This document shows positions 1-7,045 of a stretch of DNA of 32,372 nucleotides, one piece after another. Every line of letters begins with the position of its first letter. Positions within the stretch are counted from its first letter, which is position 1. The stretch is taken from contig CAZDUA010000020.1 of the NCBI GenBank assembly GCA_964508495.1, forward strand, positions 1-32,372, read 5' to 3'. The notes below the pieces were generated by a model, which searched no databases, was not told the DNA's origin, and worked only from the letters and a program-made list of their open reading frames with translations. Both the position numbers and the translations under genes were made by a program. The DNA comes from CABMGU01 sp964508495. GTDB taxonomy: Archaea; Nanobdellota; Nanobdellia; Woesearchaeales; ARS49.

Positions 1-18
1 TGTGACAAACCTGTCACA
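1..18. promoter_or_regulatory. Perfect inverted repeat, possible operator upstream of the MNT-HEPN operon
   Basis: TGTGACA (1-7) and TGTCACA (12-18) are exact reverse complements separated by AACC. It is the first of three consecutive perfect inverted repeats before the gene at 109. Its place upstream of the likely TATA box suggests a regulator binding site. It lies at the window edge, so it could also belong to the end of a gene to the left. Confidence 0.5.
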
Positions 19-20
19 TG

Positions 21-64
21 TCGAAAATTTGCTAAAGTCATATTATTAGACGTCAAATTTTCGA
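21..64 (+). promoter_or_regulatory. Promoter with 11-bp inverted repeat arms flanking the TATA box
   Basis: TCGAAAATTTG (21-31) and CAAATTTTCGA (54-64) are perfect 11-bp complements. Between them, at about 39-48, is an A/T-rich TATA-like stretch (CATATTATTA). By archaeal spacing, transcription would start near 70. The arm centres are about 33 bp apart, close to three helical turns, as expected if a dimeric regulator gripped both sides of the TATA box. The role is inferred. Confidence 0.45.
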
Positions 65-70
65 GCATGC

Positions 71-96
71 TCGGAAATGCCGATGAGCATTTCCGA
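71..96 (+). promoter_or_regulatory. 5' leader hairpin directly before the ribosome binding site
   Basis: TCGGAAATGC (71-80) and GCATTTCCGA (87-96) form a perfect 10-bp stem with loop CGATGA. If transcription starts near 70, the mRNA begins with this hairpin. The Shine-Dalgarno AGGAG follows at 98-102 and the ATG at 109. The hairpin could protect the 5' end or control ribosome access. It argues against translation from the upstream ATG at 67, which would run through it. Confidence 0.5.
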
Positions 97-108
97 CAGG
101 AGCATAAA

Positions 109-312
109 ATGGCAAACGAAGAACAAATAGGATTTCACAAAGGAGCGCTCACAACACTCGCAAAAGAAAGACAAGAAATGGTGCGCATATTGCAAATAGT
201 AGAACAACTAATGCAAGCACACCTAAAAGCACTCAAAGACATGGGTGTAGACCTAGAAGCAGAAGCCAAAAAAAGCAAACCACTAGAAGACGCAGTCAAA
301 AGAGGAGCATAA
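109..312 (+). CDS. Small helical protein, first gene of the zincin/MNT-HEPN operon
   Basis: A 67-residue, all-helical, charged protein of unknown function with no signal peptide, membrane segment or cysteine. The start at 109 is chosen because AGGAG lies six bases before this ATG; the alternative ATG at 67 would add 14 residues translated from the leader hairpin. The stop TAA touches the ATG of the next gene, so the two are translationally coupled, and the GAGGAG near its 3' end serves as that gene's ribosome binding site. Its size and helical heptad-like pattern suit a small partner or adaptor of the two proteins encoded downstream, but this is inference only. Confidence 0.75.
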   Translation: MANEEQIGFHKGALTTLAKERQEMVRILQIVEQLMQAHLKALKDMGVDLEAEAKKSKPLEDAVKRGA

Positions 313-1038
313 ATGTACGGAATGGGTGGTTACAGCGGAACGAGCAATTATTCAGGAAGCTCAGGCTATTCTCAACCAAGCGAATATTCCGGCAGAACTG
401 GATACTCAGGAGCCACGCTAAACTACTCAGGAACAAACAGCAATTACGCAATGCCAGAAACACCACACCTGTCAATGGCAGAAAACTTCCTAGCAGACGA
501 CAGGCCATCAACGCCAATGATATCAAACATGGGCGAAGTACAAGAAGTCATAGAACAAACATACAAACTCATAACAGGACAAGAATTCCCACACGACAGC
601 ATAAGAATACTGATTTGCGATGAAAACCAGTTCAAACAAATACACAACAGCACAGGCGGAAACTGGAGCGCAGGAATAATGGGGTTCTCATTCAACAAAT
701 ACGCAAAAGGAATATCAGAAATTTACGTCAGACAAGACCACATGGACAGCCTGTTACTTACAGTGGGCCACGAAGTAGGACACGTCCTAGGACCAACACT
801 ACCAAACGCGCAAGACGAAGAAGCAAAAGCACACGCGTTTTCTCTAGCATGGATGGAAACAATCAGAGACAACAATGTAGCAGGACTACAACCAAACATC
901 ATGCCAAATCCAGCACACAACGGACTGCACGACGTAGCATTCGATTACGTAAAATACTTACTACAAACAGGCGCAAGTTCATTCGACGTGTTCCAAACAC
1001 TAGCACACGGACTAACAAGCATAATCGCACAAACCTAA
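313..1038 (+). CDS. YSG-repeat protein with HEVGH zinc metalloprotease-like domain
   Basis: The 241-residue protein has two parts. Residues 1-45 are a low-complexity tail rich in Gly, Ser and Tyr in which YSG recurs about six times. Residues about 70-241 carry HEVGH (153-157), the HExxH signature of zincin metallopeptidases: two His ligands and the catalytic Glu. An acidic helix downstream (E169/E170, then an AKAHAF segment) could give the third, Glu, ligand, which would make it a small gluzincin. There is no signal peptide, so it should act in the cytoplasm. It starts one base after the upstream stop and is followed after 12 bases by the MNT-HEPN gene. The substrate is unknown; the partner proteins are obvious candidates. 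Confidence 0.75.
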   Translation: MYGMGGYSGTSNYSGSSGYSQPSEYSGRTGYSGATLNYSGTNSNYAMPETPHLSMAENFLADDRPSTPMISNMGEVQEVIEQTYKLITGQEFPHDSIRILICDENQFKQIHNSTGGNWSAGIMGFSFNKYAKGISEIYVRQDHMDSLLLTVGHEVGHVLGPTLPNAQDEEAKAHAFSLAWMETIRDNNVAGLQPNIMPNPAHNGLHDVAFDYVKYLLQTGASSFDVFQTLAHGLTSIIAQT

Positions 1039-1050
1039 GAGGCAACCAAC

Positions 1051-2943
1051 ATGGCAAAGAAAAAAACAGAAACCAAAACAGAAACAAAAGAAACCAAATA
1101 CGACAAAAAGGACGAAGCAAAACCAACAGAACCACAAATGCCGACAAACCTTCCACCAGAAGTGCATGAAAAACTAAAGCTCATAAAAGAAAAACTAACA
1201 ATCTTCCAGCAAAAAGTAACTGAAAAATTCGACAAATACATCGTTGGAGTTGCATTACTGCCACCACCAAGACCACCAGCGCCTAATTTACCGCCAGACA
1301 TTTACCAAGAAGAACAAAAAAGGTATGACCAAGAAAAAGACAAATACCACACGTTAGTCTTGATAGATGATTCTGAACCAACAAAAATGACAAAAAACGA
1401 GCTGCGCGACAAGCTAGCCTCAATAATGGACGCGGCAGCAAAAGAAATCGACCAAAACATCTACCCGCAAACACTCTTGCTTTCTGAACTATGGCAGAAC
1501 TGCTACGACGGAAAATACGACTTATTGCAATTAATCGGCATGAGCGCACCAATCTACGACACAGGAATGCTCGGCGCAATAAGAATAGCAGAACTACACA
1601 AATCAATGGTCTTGAAAAAGTTTGAGAAATACATCGTCGCATACGTCATGGCAGGCTCACTGATCCAAGGCAAAGCCACAAAAGACTCAGACATTGACGT
1701 CTTCCTTGTAATAGACGACACAGACGTCAAAAAGATGACCAGAGCAGAACTCCGCGACAAACTCCGCGCAATTATAATCGGAATGGGAGCAGAAGCAGGA
1801 GAAATAACAGGCATAAGAAACAAAATCAACATCCAGATTTACATCTTGACAGACTTCTGGGACTCAATCAGAGAAAGCAATCCGGTAATATTTACTTTCT
1901 TGAGAGACGGAGTGCCATTCTATGACAGAGGAATCTTCATGCCATGGAAACAACTGCTCAAGATGGGAAAAATCAAGCCATCAGCAGAAGCAATAGACAT
2001 CTTCATGAGCTCAGGAGAACAAACACTTGACAGAGTAAAGTTCAAACTAAGAGATATAGGCACAGAAGACTTCTTCTGGGGAATACACACGCCAACACAA
2101 GCAGCACTGATGTTGTACGGCATACCGCCACCAGCACCAAAAGAAACTTGCGGCGTACTACGCGAAGTATTCGTCAAAAAAGAAGGACTCCTGGAAGAAG
2201 AATACGTGAAAATACTTGAGAACGTCATACAAGTACGCAAAGACATCGAGCACGGAGTCAAAAAAGACGTCACAGGAAAAGAAATCGACAAAATGCTCGA
2301 AGATTCTGAAAAGTACATGAAACGTTTGAAAAGATTGTTCACACAAATTGAGAAACTCAAAGAAGAAGAAAGCATGCTCAATATGTACGACACAATGCAA
2401 ACAATCCTACGCGACGTACTGAAACTCGAAGGAGTAGAAACAGCGCCAGAAGGAGAAATAGCGCACATGTTCGAAGAAAAATTAATTGCTACAGGAAAGA
2501 TACCGGCAAAATACTTGCGAACACTGCATTCTTTGATAAAAGTCAAAGCAGACTATGACGCGGGAAAAATCAGCAAAACAGAAGTCGACAAAGTACGCAA
2601 AGATTCAGGCGAACTGATAAGATTCTTAATCGACCACATGCACAGGAAAAAAGCACATGAGCTTGAAAGAGCAAGAGTGCGCGTCAAAGTAGGACAAAAA
2701 TACGGAGAGATAACACTCTTAGGCAACACGGCTTTCATTGTACGCGACATGGACGCACCAGATAAAGTCATGGAAAAAGCGCCAATAAATGCCGATGGAA
2801 GCTTGGGAAACACAGGACCGTGCACTCCAGAAGAATACGAACAGGCACTCGCGAAATTAGTTCCGGTACGCGTCACGCTGAGAGAACCACTGTTCGAAAG
2901 CCTCAAAAGATTCTTCGGAAAAGACTACGAAGTGCTGATTTAG
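1051..2943 (+). CDS. Double MNT nucleotidyltransferase / double HEPN-like protein
   Basis: 630 residues. After a Lys/Glu/Thr-rich tail (1-35) come two related nucleotidyltransferase units. Unit 2 (about 188-310) has the full Pol-beta family signature G202-S203-x10-D214-x-D216, though the third acidic position looks like Gln/Asn (KINIQIYIL). Unit 1 (about 57-185) repeats the framework (FDKYIVGV, LVLIDDSEPTKMTKNELRDKL) but has a proline-rich stretch where GS and DxD should be. A helical HEPN-like unit (about 345-440) contains R396-x4-H401 within VRKDIEH. A second helical unit (about 447-540) lacks the R/H pair. A beta-rich tail (545-630) follows. The order MNT-HEPN resembles the two-gene MntA/HepT toxin-antitoxin pairs, here fused in cis. 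The biological role is inferred. Confidence 0.8.
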   Translation: MAKKKTETKTETKETKYDKKDEAKPTEPQMPTNLPPEVHEKLKLIKEKLTIFQQKVTEKFDKYIVGVALLPPPRPPAPNLPPDIYQEEQKRYDQEKDKYHTLVLIDDSEPTKMTKNELRDKLASIMDAAAKEIDQNIYPQTLLLSELWQNCYDGKYDLLQLIGMSAPIYDTGMLGAIRIAELHKSMVLKKFEKYIVAYVMAGSLIQGKATKDSDIDVFLVIDDTDVKKMTRAELRDKLRAIIIGMGAEAGEITGIRNKINIQIYILTDFWDSIRESNPVIFTFLRDGVPFYDRGIFMPWKQLLKMGKIKPSAEAIDIFMSSGEQTLDRVKFKLRDIGTEDFFWGIHTPTQAALMLYGIPPPAPKETCGVLREVFVKKEGLLEEEYVKILENVIQVRKDIEHGVKKDVTGKEIDKMLEDSEKYMKRLKRLFTQIEKLKEEESMLNMYDTMQTILRDVLKLEGVETAPEGEIAHMFEEKLIATGKIPAKYLRTLHSLIKVKADYDAGKISKTEVDKVRKDSGELIRFLIDHMHRKKAHELERARVRVKVGQKYGEITLLGNTAFIVRDMDAPDKVMEKAPINADGSLGNTGPCTPEEYEQALAKLVPVRVTLREPLFESLKRFFGKDYEVLI

Positions 2944-2954
2944 TTTATTTTTTT
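2944..2954 (+). terminator. T-rich terminator of the MNT-HEPN operon
   Basis: A run of T residues directly after the stop codon, before the next TATA box, is the usual archaeal intrinsic termination signal. No stem precedes it. Confidence 0.5.
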
Positions 2955-2961
2955 CATTACT

Positions 2962-2969
2962 TTTATAAA
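2962..2969 (+). promoter_or_regulatory. TATA box (TTTATAAA) for a leaderless gene
   Basis: TTTATAAA is centred about 27 bases before the ATG at 2993, placing the transcript start at or next to the start codon. Confidence 0.6.
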
Positions 2970-2992
2970 ACCCCTCGATAAAACGACATTCT

Positions 2993-3649
2993 ATGACTGA
3001 TAAAGCAGAACTCGCGGCAACAATCAAAATTTACAAAATAGTCGGCATAATCTTTGCAGTTCTAATCATATTCGGCATAACATACTCAATAGTAACGAGA
3101 GAAAAGGCGCCAGAGCCAAAACCAATACCAGAGATAACACCAGAACCTACTCCTGAAAAAACACCAACGCCGGAAAATGTCACAACACCAGAGCCAACAA
3201 TTACATCAATGCCAGAAATAAATATGACAAATCAGACAAATATAACACAAAATATTACGATAAACGCAACACCAATACCAACAGCAACTCCAGCACCGCA
3301 AACGATCAATTACACGTGGAACGGAATTACAGTAGAATTCCCTGATACGATGAAAAGAATATCAGTCGGAGTAAAATCACACCATTACATAACAATGACA
3401 GAACCAGACGGAACACTTCTCACAAACGGAGAACAATTCGAACTAAAATTCATCCAGACAAGCGCAGGACACCAAACCGAACTCATCCCAAGCTACGAGT
3501 CAAGCAAATGGCTAATCTCTCTGTTAATTAGCAACAAAGGAATCAGCACCATAACTGTTACAATAACTTGTTCTGACAAAAATGGGCATTGCCAAAGACT
3601 ATACGGCCAAGGAAGCATAGAAAAAACCACAATTATTGAAGTTGTTTAA
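2993..3649 (+). CDS. Membrane-anchored protein with Pro/Thr-rich stalk, unknown function
   Basis: 218 residues: a short charged N-terminus, one hydrophobic segment (about 14-34) acting as an uncleaved signal anchor, a stalk of about 70 residues rich in Pro, Thr and Glu with PEPTPE/TPTPE repeats and several N-x-T sequons, then a compact C-terminal domain (about 105-218) rich in beta-forming residues and two Cys. The layout places the C-terminal domain outside the cell on an extended, probably glycosylated stalk. I do not recognise the domain. The gene has its own TATA box, stands alone, and overlaps the convergent gene's end by four bases. Confidence 0.75.
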   Translation: MTDKAELAATIKIYKIVGIIFAVLIIFGITYSIVTREKAPEPKPIPEITPEPTPEKTPTPENVTTPEPTITSMPEINMTNQTNITQNITINATPIPTATPAPQTINYTWNGITVEFPDTMKRISVGVKSHHYITMTEPDGTLLTNGEQFELKFIQTSAGHQTELIPSYESSKWLISLLISNKGISTITVTITCSDKNGHCQRLYGQGSIEKTTIIEVV

Positions 3650-3996
3650 GCAGATTTCAACAAACCACTATACTTAGCGTCATATTTTGCAAGAATTAAA
3701 TATTGCAAGGCCGTAAGAACAGTATCAGCATCAAACGTTCTATTATGATATTTCGGCTGAACGTGCTTATCATACAATTGCTGCATTGTAGAAACTAAAC
3801 TTGTAAACATCTCTTTACTATTCGACTTCGTTGTATGAGCCAACATATCACCGGTCCTCACAATACTGCAAATAAAACGAGCAGCATCACGAGTATGCTT
3901 ATCATACATTCTAACAACAGTGCCAAGCTCTCTAACCTGCGGAGTCTTAAGCCAAGGCAATTCCTTATGAATGTACGCTGCATTTGAAGTAACCAT
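3646..3996 (-). CDS. Small helical protein of unknown function
   Basis: 116 residues, mainly helical and soluble, with no recognised motif. It carries many His, Tyr, Lys and Arg residues and two Cys-free halves around a single Cys (ARFICSIV). A good TATA box on the minus strand (TTTTTATA, 4019-4026) is centred about 26 bases before the ATG, supporting a real leaderless gene. It is convergent with the membrane-anchored protein and divergent from the CBS gene. No function can be assigned. Confidence 0.65.
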   Translation of the reverse strand: MVTSNAAYIHKELPWLKTPQVRELGTVVRMYDKHTRDAARFICSIVRTGDMLAHTTKSNSKEMFTSLVSTMQQLYDKHVQPKYHNRTFDADTVLTALQYLILAKYDAKYSGLLKSA

Positions 3997-4018
3997 AACA
4001 AAACTGCCAATGCTCGAC

Positions 4019-4063
4019 TATAAAAAGGTTACTCCTCTCCCGTTATTCACAAACTTAATATAG
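4019..4063. promoter_or_regulatory. Divergent promoter pair between 3996 and 4086
   Basis: The minus-strand TATA box is TATAAAAA (plus-strand reading, 4019-4026), 26 bases from the ATG at 3996. The plus-strand box CTTAATATAG (4054-4063) lies about 28 bases before the ATG at 4086. Both genes appear leaderless. Confidence 0.5.
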
Positions 4064-4085
4064 AATAACGACGTATAATTCTACT

Positions 4086-4538
4086 ATGTACAGGGTAAGC
4101 ACAGGGTACAAAGTCGGGGACGCGATGACGATGAACCCGATAACGATTTCTTCAAATAAGACATTAAGAGATGCCGCTAAGATAATGGCAAAAGAACACG
4201 TAGGAAGCCTGCTCGTAAAAGAAGAAGACAAAATAGTAGGCATCATAACAGAAAGAGACATAGTCAAAAAAGGAGTAGCAGCACTAGGAAACCCATCCCT
4301 AAAGAAAGTAAAAGAAGTAATGTCAACAGACCTAGTAACAACGACACCAGACGAAGACATATTCGAAGCAATCAGAATAATGAGAGACTACAACTTCAGA
4401 CACTTACCAGTAAAACACGACGGAAAAATAGTTGGCCTGATAACATTGAAAGACATACTAAAAATAGAGCCAGACCTATACGAAATAATGGTTGAGAAGA
4501 TAGAATTAAGAGAAGAAGAACGAAAACCAATTATATAA
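4086..4538 (+). CDS. CBS domain pair protein
   Basis: 150 residues forming two CBS motifs in tandem (about 8-62 and 73-128), each ending in the typical G-x-I-T-x-x-D-I strand-helix element (VGIITERDIV; VGLITLKDIL). Such stand-alone Bateman modules bind adenosine ligands (AMP, ATP, SAM) and act as regulatory subunits. There is no catalytic domain, and the C-terminus ends in a short charged helix. It has its own promoter, and its 3' end (ATTATATAAGG) doubles as the TATA box of the next gene, tRNA dihydrouridine synthase. The partner enzyme cannot be told from context. Confidence 0.85.
   Translation: MYRVSTGYKVGDAMTMNPITISSNKTLRDAAKIMAKEHVGSLLVKEEDKIVGIITERDIVKKGVAALGNPSLKKVKEVMSTDLVTTTPDEDIFEAIRIMRDYNFRHLPVKHDGKIVGLITLKDILKIEPDLYEIMVEKIELREEERKPII
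4531..4538 (+). promoter_or_regulatory. TATA box for dus, overlapping the CBS stop codon
   Basis: TTATATAA is centred about 25 bases before the ATG at 4560 and contains the stop codon of the upstream CBS gene. Confidence 0.5.
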
Positions 4539-4559
4539 GGCACTTTCTTACTATAGTCA

Positions 4560-5489
4560 ATGAAATTCCCAAAAATAGACGGAAAAGCAGTACTCTCGCC
4601 AATGTCAGGCGTAACAGATGTAGCATTCAGAGCGCTAGCCAAAAAATACGGAGCGGCAATAACTTACACTGAATTCGTAAGCAGCACTTCCATCGTAAGA
4701 GGCAACAAAGTGGCCTGGAAAATGATAGAAACAGACCCATCTGAAAAACCAGCAGCAGTACAATTATTCGGACACAACGAACAAGACGTAGTCAGCGCAG
4801 CACAACAATTACAAGATAAATTCGACATAATAGACGTAAACTGCGGATGCCCAGCATGGAAAGTCATCAAAACAGGAGCGGGAAGCGAAATGCTCAAACA
4901 ACCAGACAAAATAGCACGATTCATCAACAAACTAGCGACAGCCGTTAATAAGCCAGTAACTGTAAAAATAAGAATAGGAATAGACGACCAAAACATAAAC
5001 GCAATACAAGTAGCAAAACTAGTAGAAAACGCAGGAGCAGCAGCAATAGCAATCCACGGCAGAACACAACAACAGGGATACTCAGGCGTTGCAAACTGGG
5101 AAATAATCAAACAAGTAAAAGAAACAGTAAACATTCCAGTAATTGGAAACGGCGACGTGTTCACACCAGAACAATTCAAACAAAAACTCGATTACAGCGG
5201 AGTAGACGCCATAATGATAGCAAGAGGCGCAATAGGCAGACCATTCATCTTCAAACAAATACAAGATTATATGAAAACAGGCAAGTACGAAGAATACAAC
5301 CCAATACCATTATTCTTCGAATACTTAGAACTAGCACAAAAATACAATTTACGCGTCAACGACATAAAAGGCCACGCAATAATGTTCACAAAAGGAATAA
5401 CAGGCGGCTCAAACTTAAGAGAAGCAATCGGAAAAAGCATGACGATAGAAGAAATAAAAGAAATATTGCTGCCAAAAATCACAGTTTAG
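4560..5489 (+). CDS. dus: tRNA-dihydrouridine synthase (Dus family)
   Basis: 309 residues, normal length. This FMN enzyme reduces uridines in the tRNA D-loop to dihydrouridine with NADPH. The TIM barrel starts with the phosphate/FMN motif LSPMSGVTDVAFR; the active-site cysteine lies in DVNCGCPAWKV; KIRIG, the IHGRT motif and the FMN-phosphate motif (GNGDVF ... MIARGAIGRPF) follow in family order. The C-terminal helical domain is short. The tRNA position it modifies cannot be assigned. A TATA box overlapping the upstream stop suggests independent leaderless transcription. Confidence 0.93.
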   Translation: MKFPKIDGKAVLSPMSGVTDVAFRALAKKYGAAITYTEFVSSTSIVRGNKVAWKMIETDPSEKPAAVQLFGHNEQDVVSAAQQLQDKFDIIDVNCGCPAWKVIKTGAGSEMLKQPDKIARFINKLATAVNKPVTVKIRIGIDDQNINAIQVAKLVENAGAAAIAIHGRTQQQGYSGVANWEIIKQVKETVNIPVIGNGDVFTPEQFKQKLDYSGVDAIMIARGAIGRPFIFKQIQDYMKTGKYEEYNPIPLFFEYLELAQKYNLRVNDIKGHAIMFTKGITGGSNLREAIGKSMTIEEIKEILLPKITV

Positions 5490-5523
5490 AAAATTCTCGT
5501 TTTATCGTCTAAAAAACGGCAAA

Positions 5524-5533
5524 CTTTAAAAAG
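5524..5533 (+). promoter_or_regulatory. TATA box for the Nudix gene
   Basis: CTTTAAAAAG is centred about 27 bases before the ATG at 5555. Confidence 0.5.
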
Positions 5534-5554
5534 ACTCCTGAAGGCACCAAACTT

Positions 5555-5962
5555 ATGACACGACTAGCAGCGGCAGTAATAATCGAACATGACAAAATGC
5601 TAGCAATAGAAAATTCACAAGAAAAAGGAGGACTAATAGGACCGCCAGGCGGAAAAATAGAACTAAATGAGTCAGGAATGGAATGCGTCAGAAGAGAATG
5701 CGAAGACGAACTAGGAATACTTGTCGTTCCATACCAAAAACTAGGCGTTTACCAAACAATGACGCCAATAGGAGAATGGCGCGAAGTGCACACATATTTG
5801 GCATTTATCGATCGCGGCGCTCCAATAAATCTTGAACCTGACAAAATAAAACGAAAAGGATGGCTGACCCACAGAGAATTGCAAATGCTGGGCGAACAAG
5901 CAAGATTGACTCCAAATTTATACACTGCATTAAGAGACATTAAAAGATATTTCTTTAATTAA
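5555..5962 (+). CDS. Nudix hydrolase
   Basis: 135 residues, single Nudix fold. The Nudix box runs G-x5-E-x7-R-E-x-x-D-E-x-G-I (GGKIELNE ... RRECEDELGI), with Asp for Glu at one of the metal-binding positions, a conservative change. Nudix enzymes cleave nucleoside diphosphates linked to another group; length and the early TRLAAAVII strand suit a MutT/ADP-ribose-type housecleaning enzyme, but the substrate cannot be read from sequence. It has its own leaderless promoter and ends in a shared terminator with the convergent nitroreductase gene. Confidence 0.88.
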   Translation: MTRLAAAVIIEHDKMLAIENSQEKGGLIGPPGGKIELNESGMECVRRECEDELGILVVPYQKLGVYQTMTPIGEWREVHTYLAFIDRGAPINLEPDKIKRKGWLTHRELQMLGEQARLTPNLYTALRDIKRYFFN

Positions 5963-5969
5963 AAGATTA

Positions 5970-5983
5970 TTGCCAGACGGCAA
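5970..5983. terminator. Bidirectional terminator hairpin
   Basis: TTGCC-AGAC-GGCAA forms a small stem-loop between two convergent stop codons (5962 and 5995). On the minus strand it is followed by a TCTTTT tract. Confidence 0.4.
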
Positions 5984-5994
5984 CAATTAAAAAG

Positions 5995-6624
5995 CTATTT
6001 CTCAAATATGAAGACGTCCTTAAAACGAACTTTGACGTTCTTAGCAGAAGAGTCATCAGCAGCTCGATAGCCTATCGTGCACAACACTGCTGAAGCCAGA
6101 TTATGCTTCTTCAATCCGAGCACCTCATCAAATTTGGCAGGATCAAAACCCTCCATCGGACAAGCATCAATATGCTTTTGTGCAGCAGCGAACAACAAAA
6201 AGCCAAGCGCGATATACGTCTGATGCTTGCTCCACTCAAGCACGGCTTCCTTAGGCCTGCTTGTAAGGTCTCCGACCATCATATCCTGATAACCCTTCAA
6301 CGATTCAACAGCCACACTGCGCTGCTTGGATGTTTCACTCACGTATTCTCTGATGTATTTTTCGTCCACATCTGTTCTAGCAGCCAGCACAATCAAATGC
6401 GAAGCATCTGTTATCTGAGGCTGACCCCAGGCGTGCTCACGAAGCTTTTTGCGCAGCTCAGGATTTGTAACAACGACAAACTTCCACGGCTGAAGCCCAT
6501 AAGATGACGGCGCCAAACGCGCTGATTCCAATAACTCATTCAAGTCCTCCTCGGAAACTTTCTTTGCAGGGTCAAACTTCTTAGTGGCATAACGCCAGTT
6601 CAATGCTTCAATTATCTTTGTCAT
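5995..6624 (-). CDS. NAD(P)H-dependent nitroreductase (NfsB-like)
   Basis: 209 residues, the usual size for a homodimeric FMN nitroreductase. The N-terminus has the FMN-contacting R-Y-A-T-K-K-F motif, followed by the substrate/FMN loop LAPSSYGLQPWKF and, near residue 155, the CPMEGFDP segment typical of the NfsB/dihydropteridine reductase branch. Such enzymes reduce quinones, flavins and nitroaromatics with NAD(P)H in the cytoplasm. The physiological substrate is unknown. The start is leaderless from a TATA element at 6641-6655 shared with the divergent acylphosphatase gene. Confidence 0.9.
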   Translation of the reverse strand: MTKIIEALNWRYATKKFDPAKKVSEEDLNELLESARLAPSSYGLQPWKFVVVTNPELRKKLREHAWGQPQITDASHLIVLAARTDVDEKYIREYVSETSKQRSVAVESLKGYQDMMVGDLTSRPKEAVLEWSKHQTYIALGFLLFAAAQKHIDACPMEGFDPAKFDEVLGLKKHNLASAVLCTIGYRAADDSSAKNVKVRFKDVFIFEK

Positions 6625-6640
6625 GCCATTAGGGCTGTAA

Positions 6641-6655
6641 CATTTAAATATAAAC
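6641..6655. promoter_or_regulatory. Shared divergent TATA element
   Basis: CATTTAAATATAAAC can be read as a TATA box on both strands. It sits about 25 bases before the nitroreductase ATG (6624) and about 27 before the plus-strand ATG at 6674. This spacing supports 6674 rather than 6659 as the acylphosphatase start. Confidence 0.45.
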
Positions 6656-6673
6656 TTAATGAATTACACGTAT

Positions 6674-7045
6674 ATGCACGTAGAAGGAATCAAACGAATG
6701 GTTGACAGTCAGTTAGCCCACGGCAAAAGAGAAGAAGAAATCAAAAAACACGAAATAGCAGAACTATTCAAAGAACGCTCACGAGCACACATTATTGTTC
6801 ACGGCAAAGTACACGGAGTATTCTACAGAGACTACGCGAAACAACAAGCCGACCAACTTGGCATCACGGGCTGGGTTAAAAACATAGACGACGCGGTAGA
6901 AATAATCGCAGAAGGAGACAAAATGAAACTAAGAGAATTCATAGTCCTCTGCGAAAAAGGAAGCCCGTTAGCAACAGTAGACACACTAGACTATGACTGG
7001 GAAGACTACACGGGCAAATTCGAAAAATTCTACATACATTACTAA
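6674..7045 (+). CDS. acyP: Acylphosphatase with N-terminal helical extension
   Basis: 123 residues. The C-terminal ~88 residues are a complete acylphosphatase, which hydrolyses carboxyl-phosphate bonds such as acetyl or carbamoyl phosphate. The phosphate-binding loop and catalytic Arg are in GKVHGVFYRDYA (classical GxVQGVxFR), and the catalytic Asn is in GWVKN. The preceding ~35 residues are a charged helix not found in minimal family members. I chose 6674 because the TATA element spacing predicts transcription there; an in-frame ATG at 6659 would add five residues. The stop overlaps the convergent E2 gene's end. Confidence 0.9.
   Translation: MHVEGIKRMVDSQLAHGKREEEIKKHEIAELFKERSRAHIIVHGKVHGVFYRDYAKQQADQLGITGWVKNIDDAVEIIAEGDKMKLREFIVLCEKGSPLATVDTLDYDWEDYTGKFEKFYIHY

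Noticed and set aside
67..108. Upstream ATG at 67 as start of the first gene
   Set aside because: It would be translated through a perfect 10-bp hairpin and lacks a ribosome site; AGGAG fits the ATG at 109.
849..1169. Arg/Thr/Asn-rich open frame on the plus strand
   Set aside because: Out-of-frame shadow across the end of the zincin gene and the start of the MNT-HEPN gene; low-complexity composition from A-rich codons.
1051..2943. Classical two-gene HepT/MntA toxin-antitoxin pair
   Set aside because: The modules are fused in a single protein with degenerate copies, and the neighbours are not canonical antitoxins.
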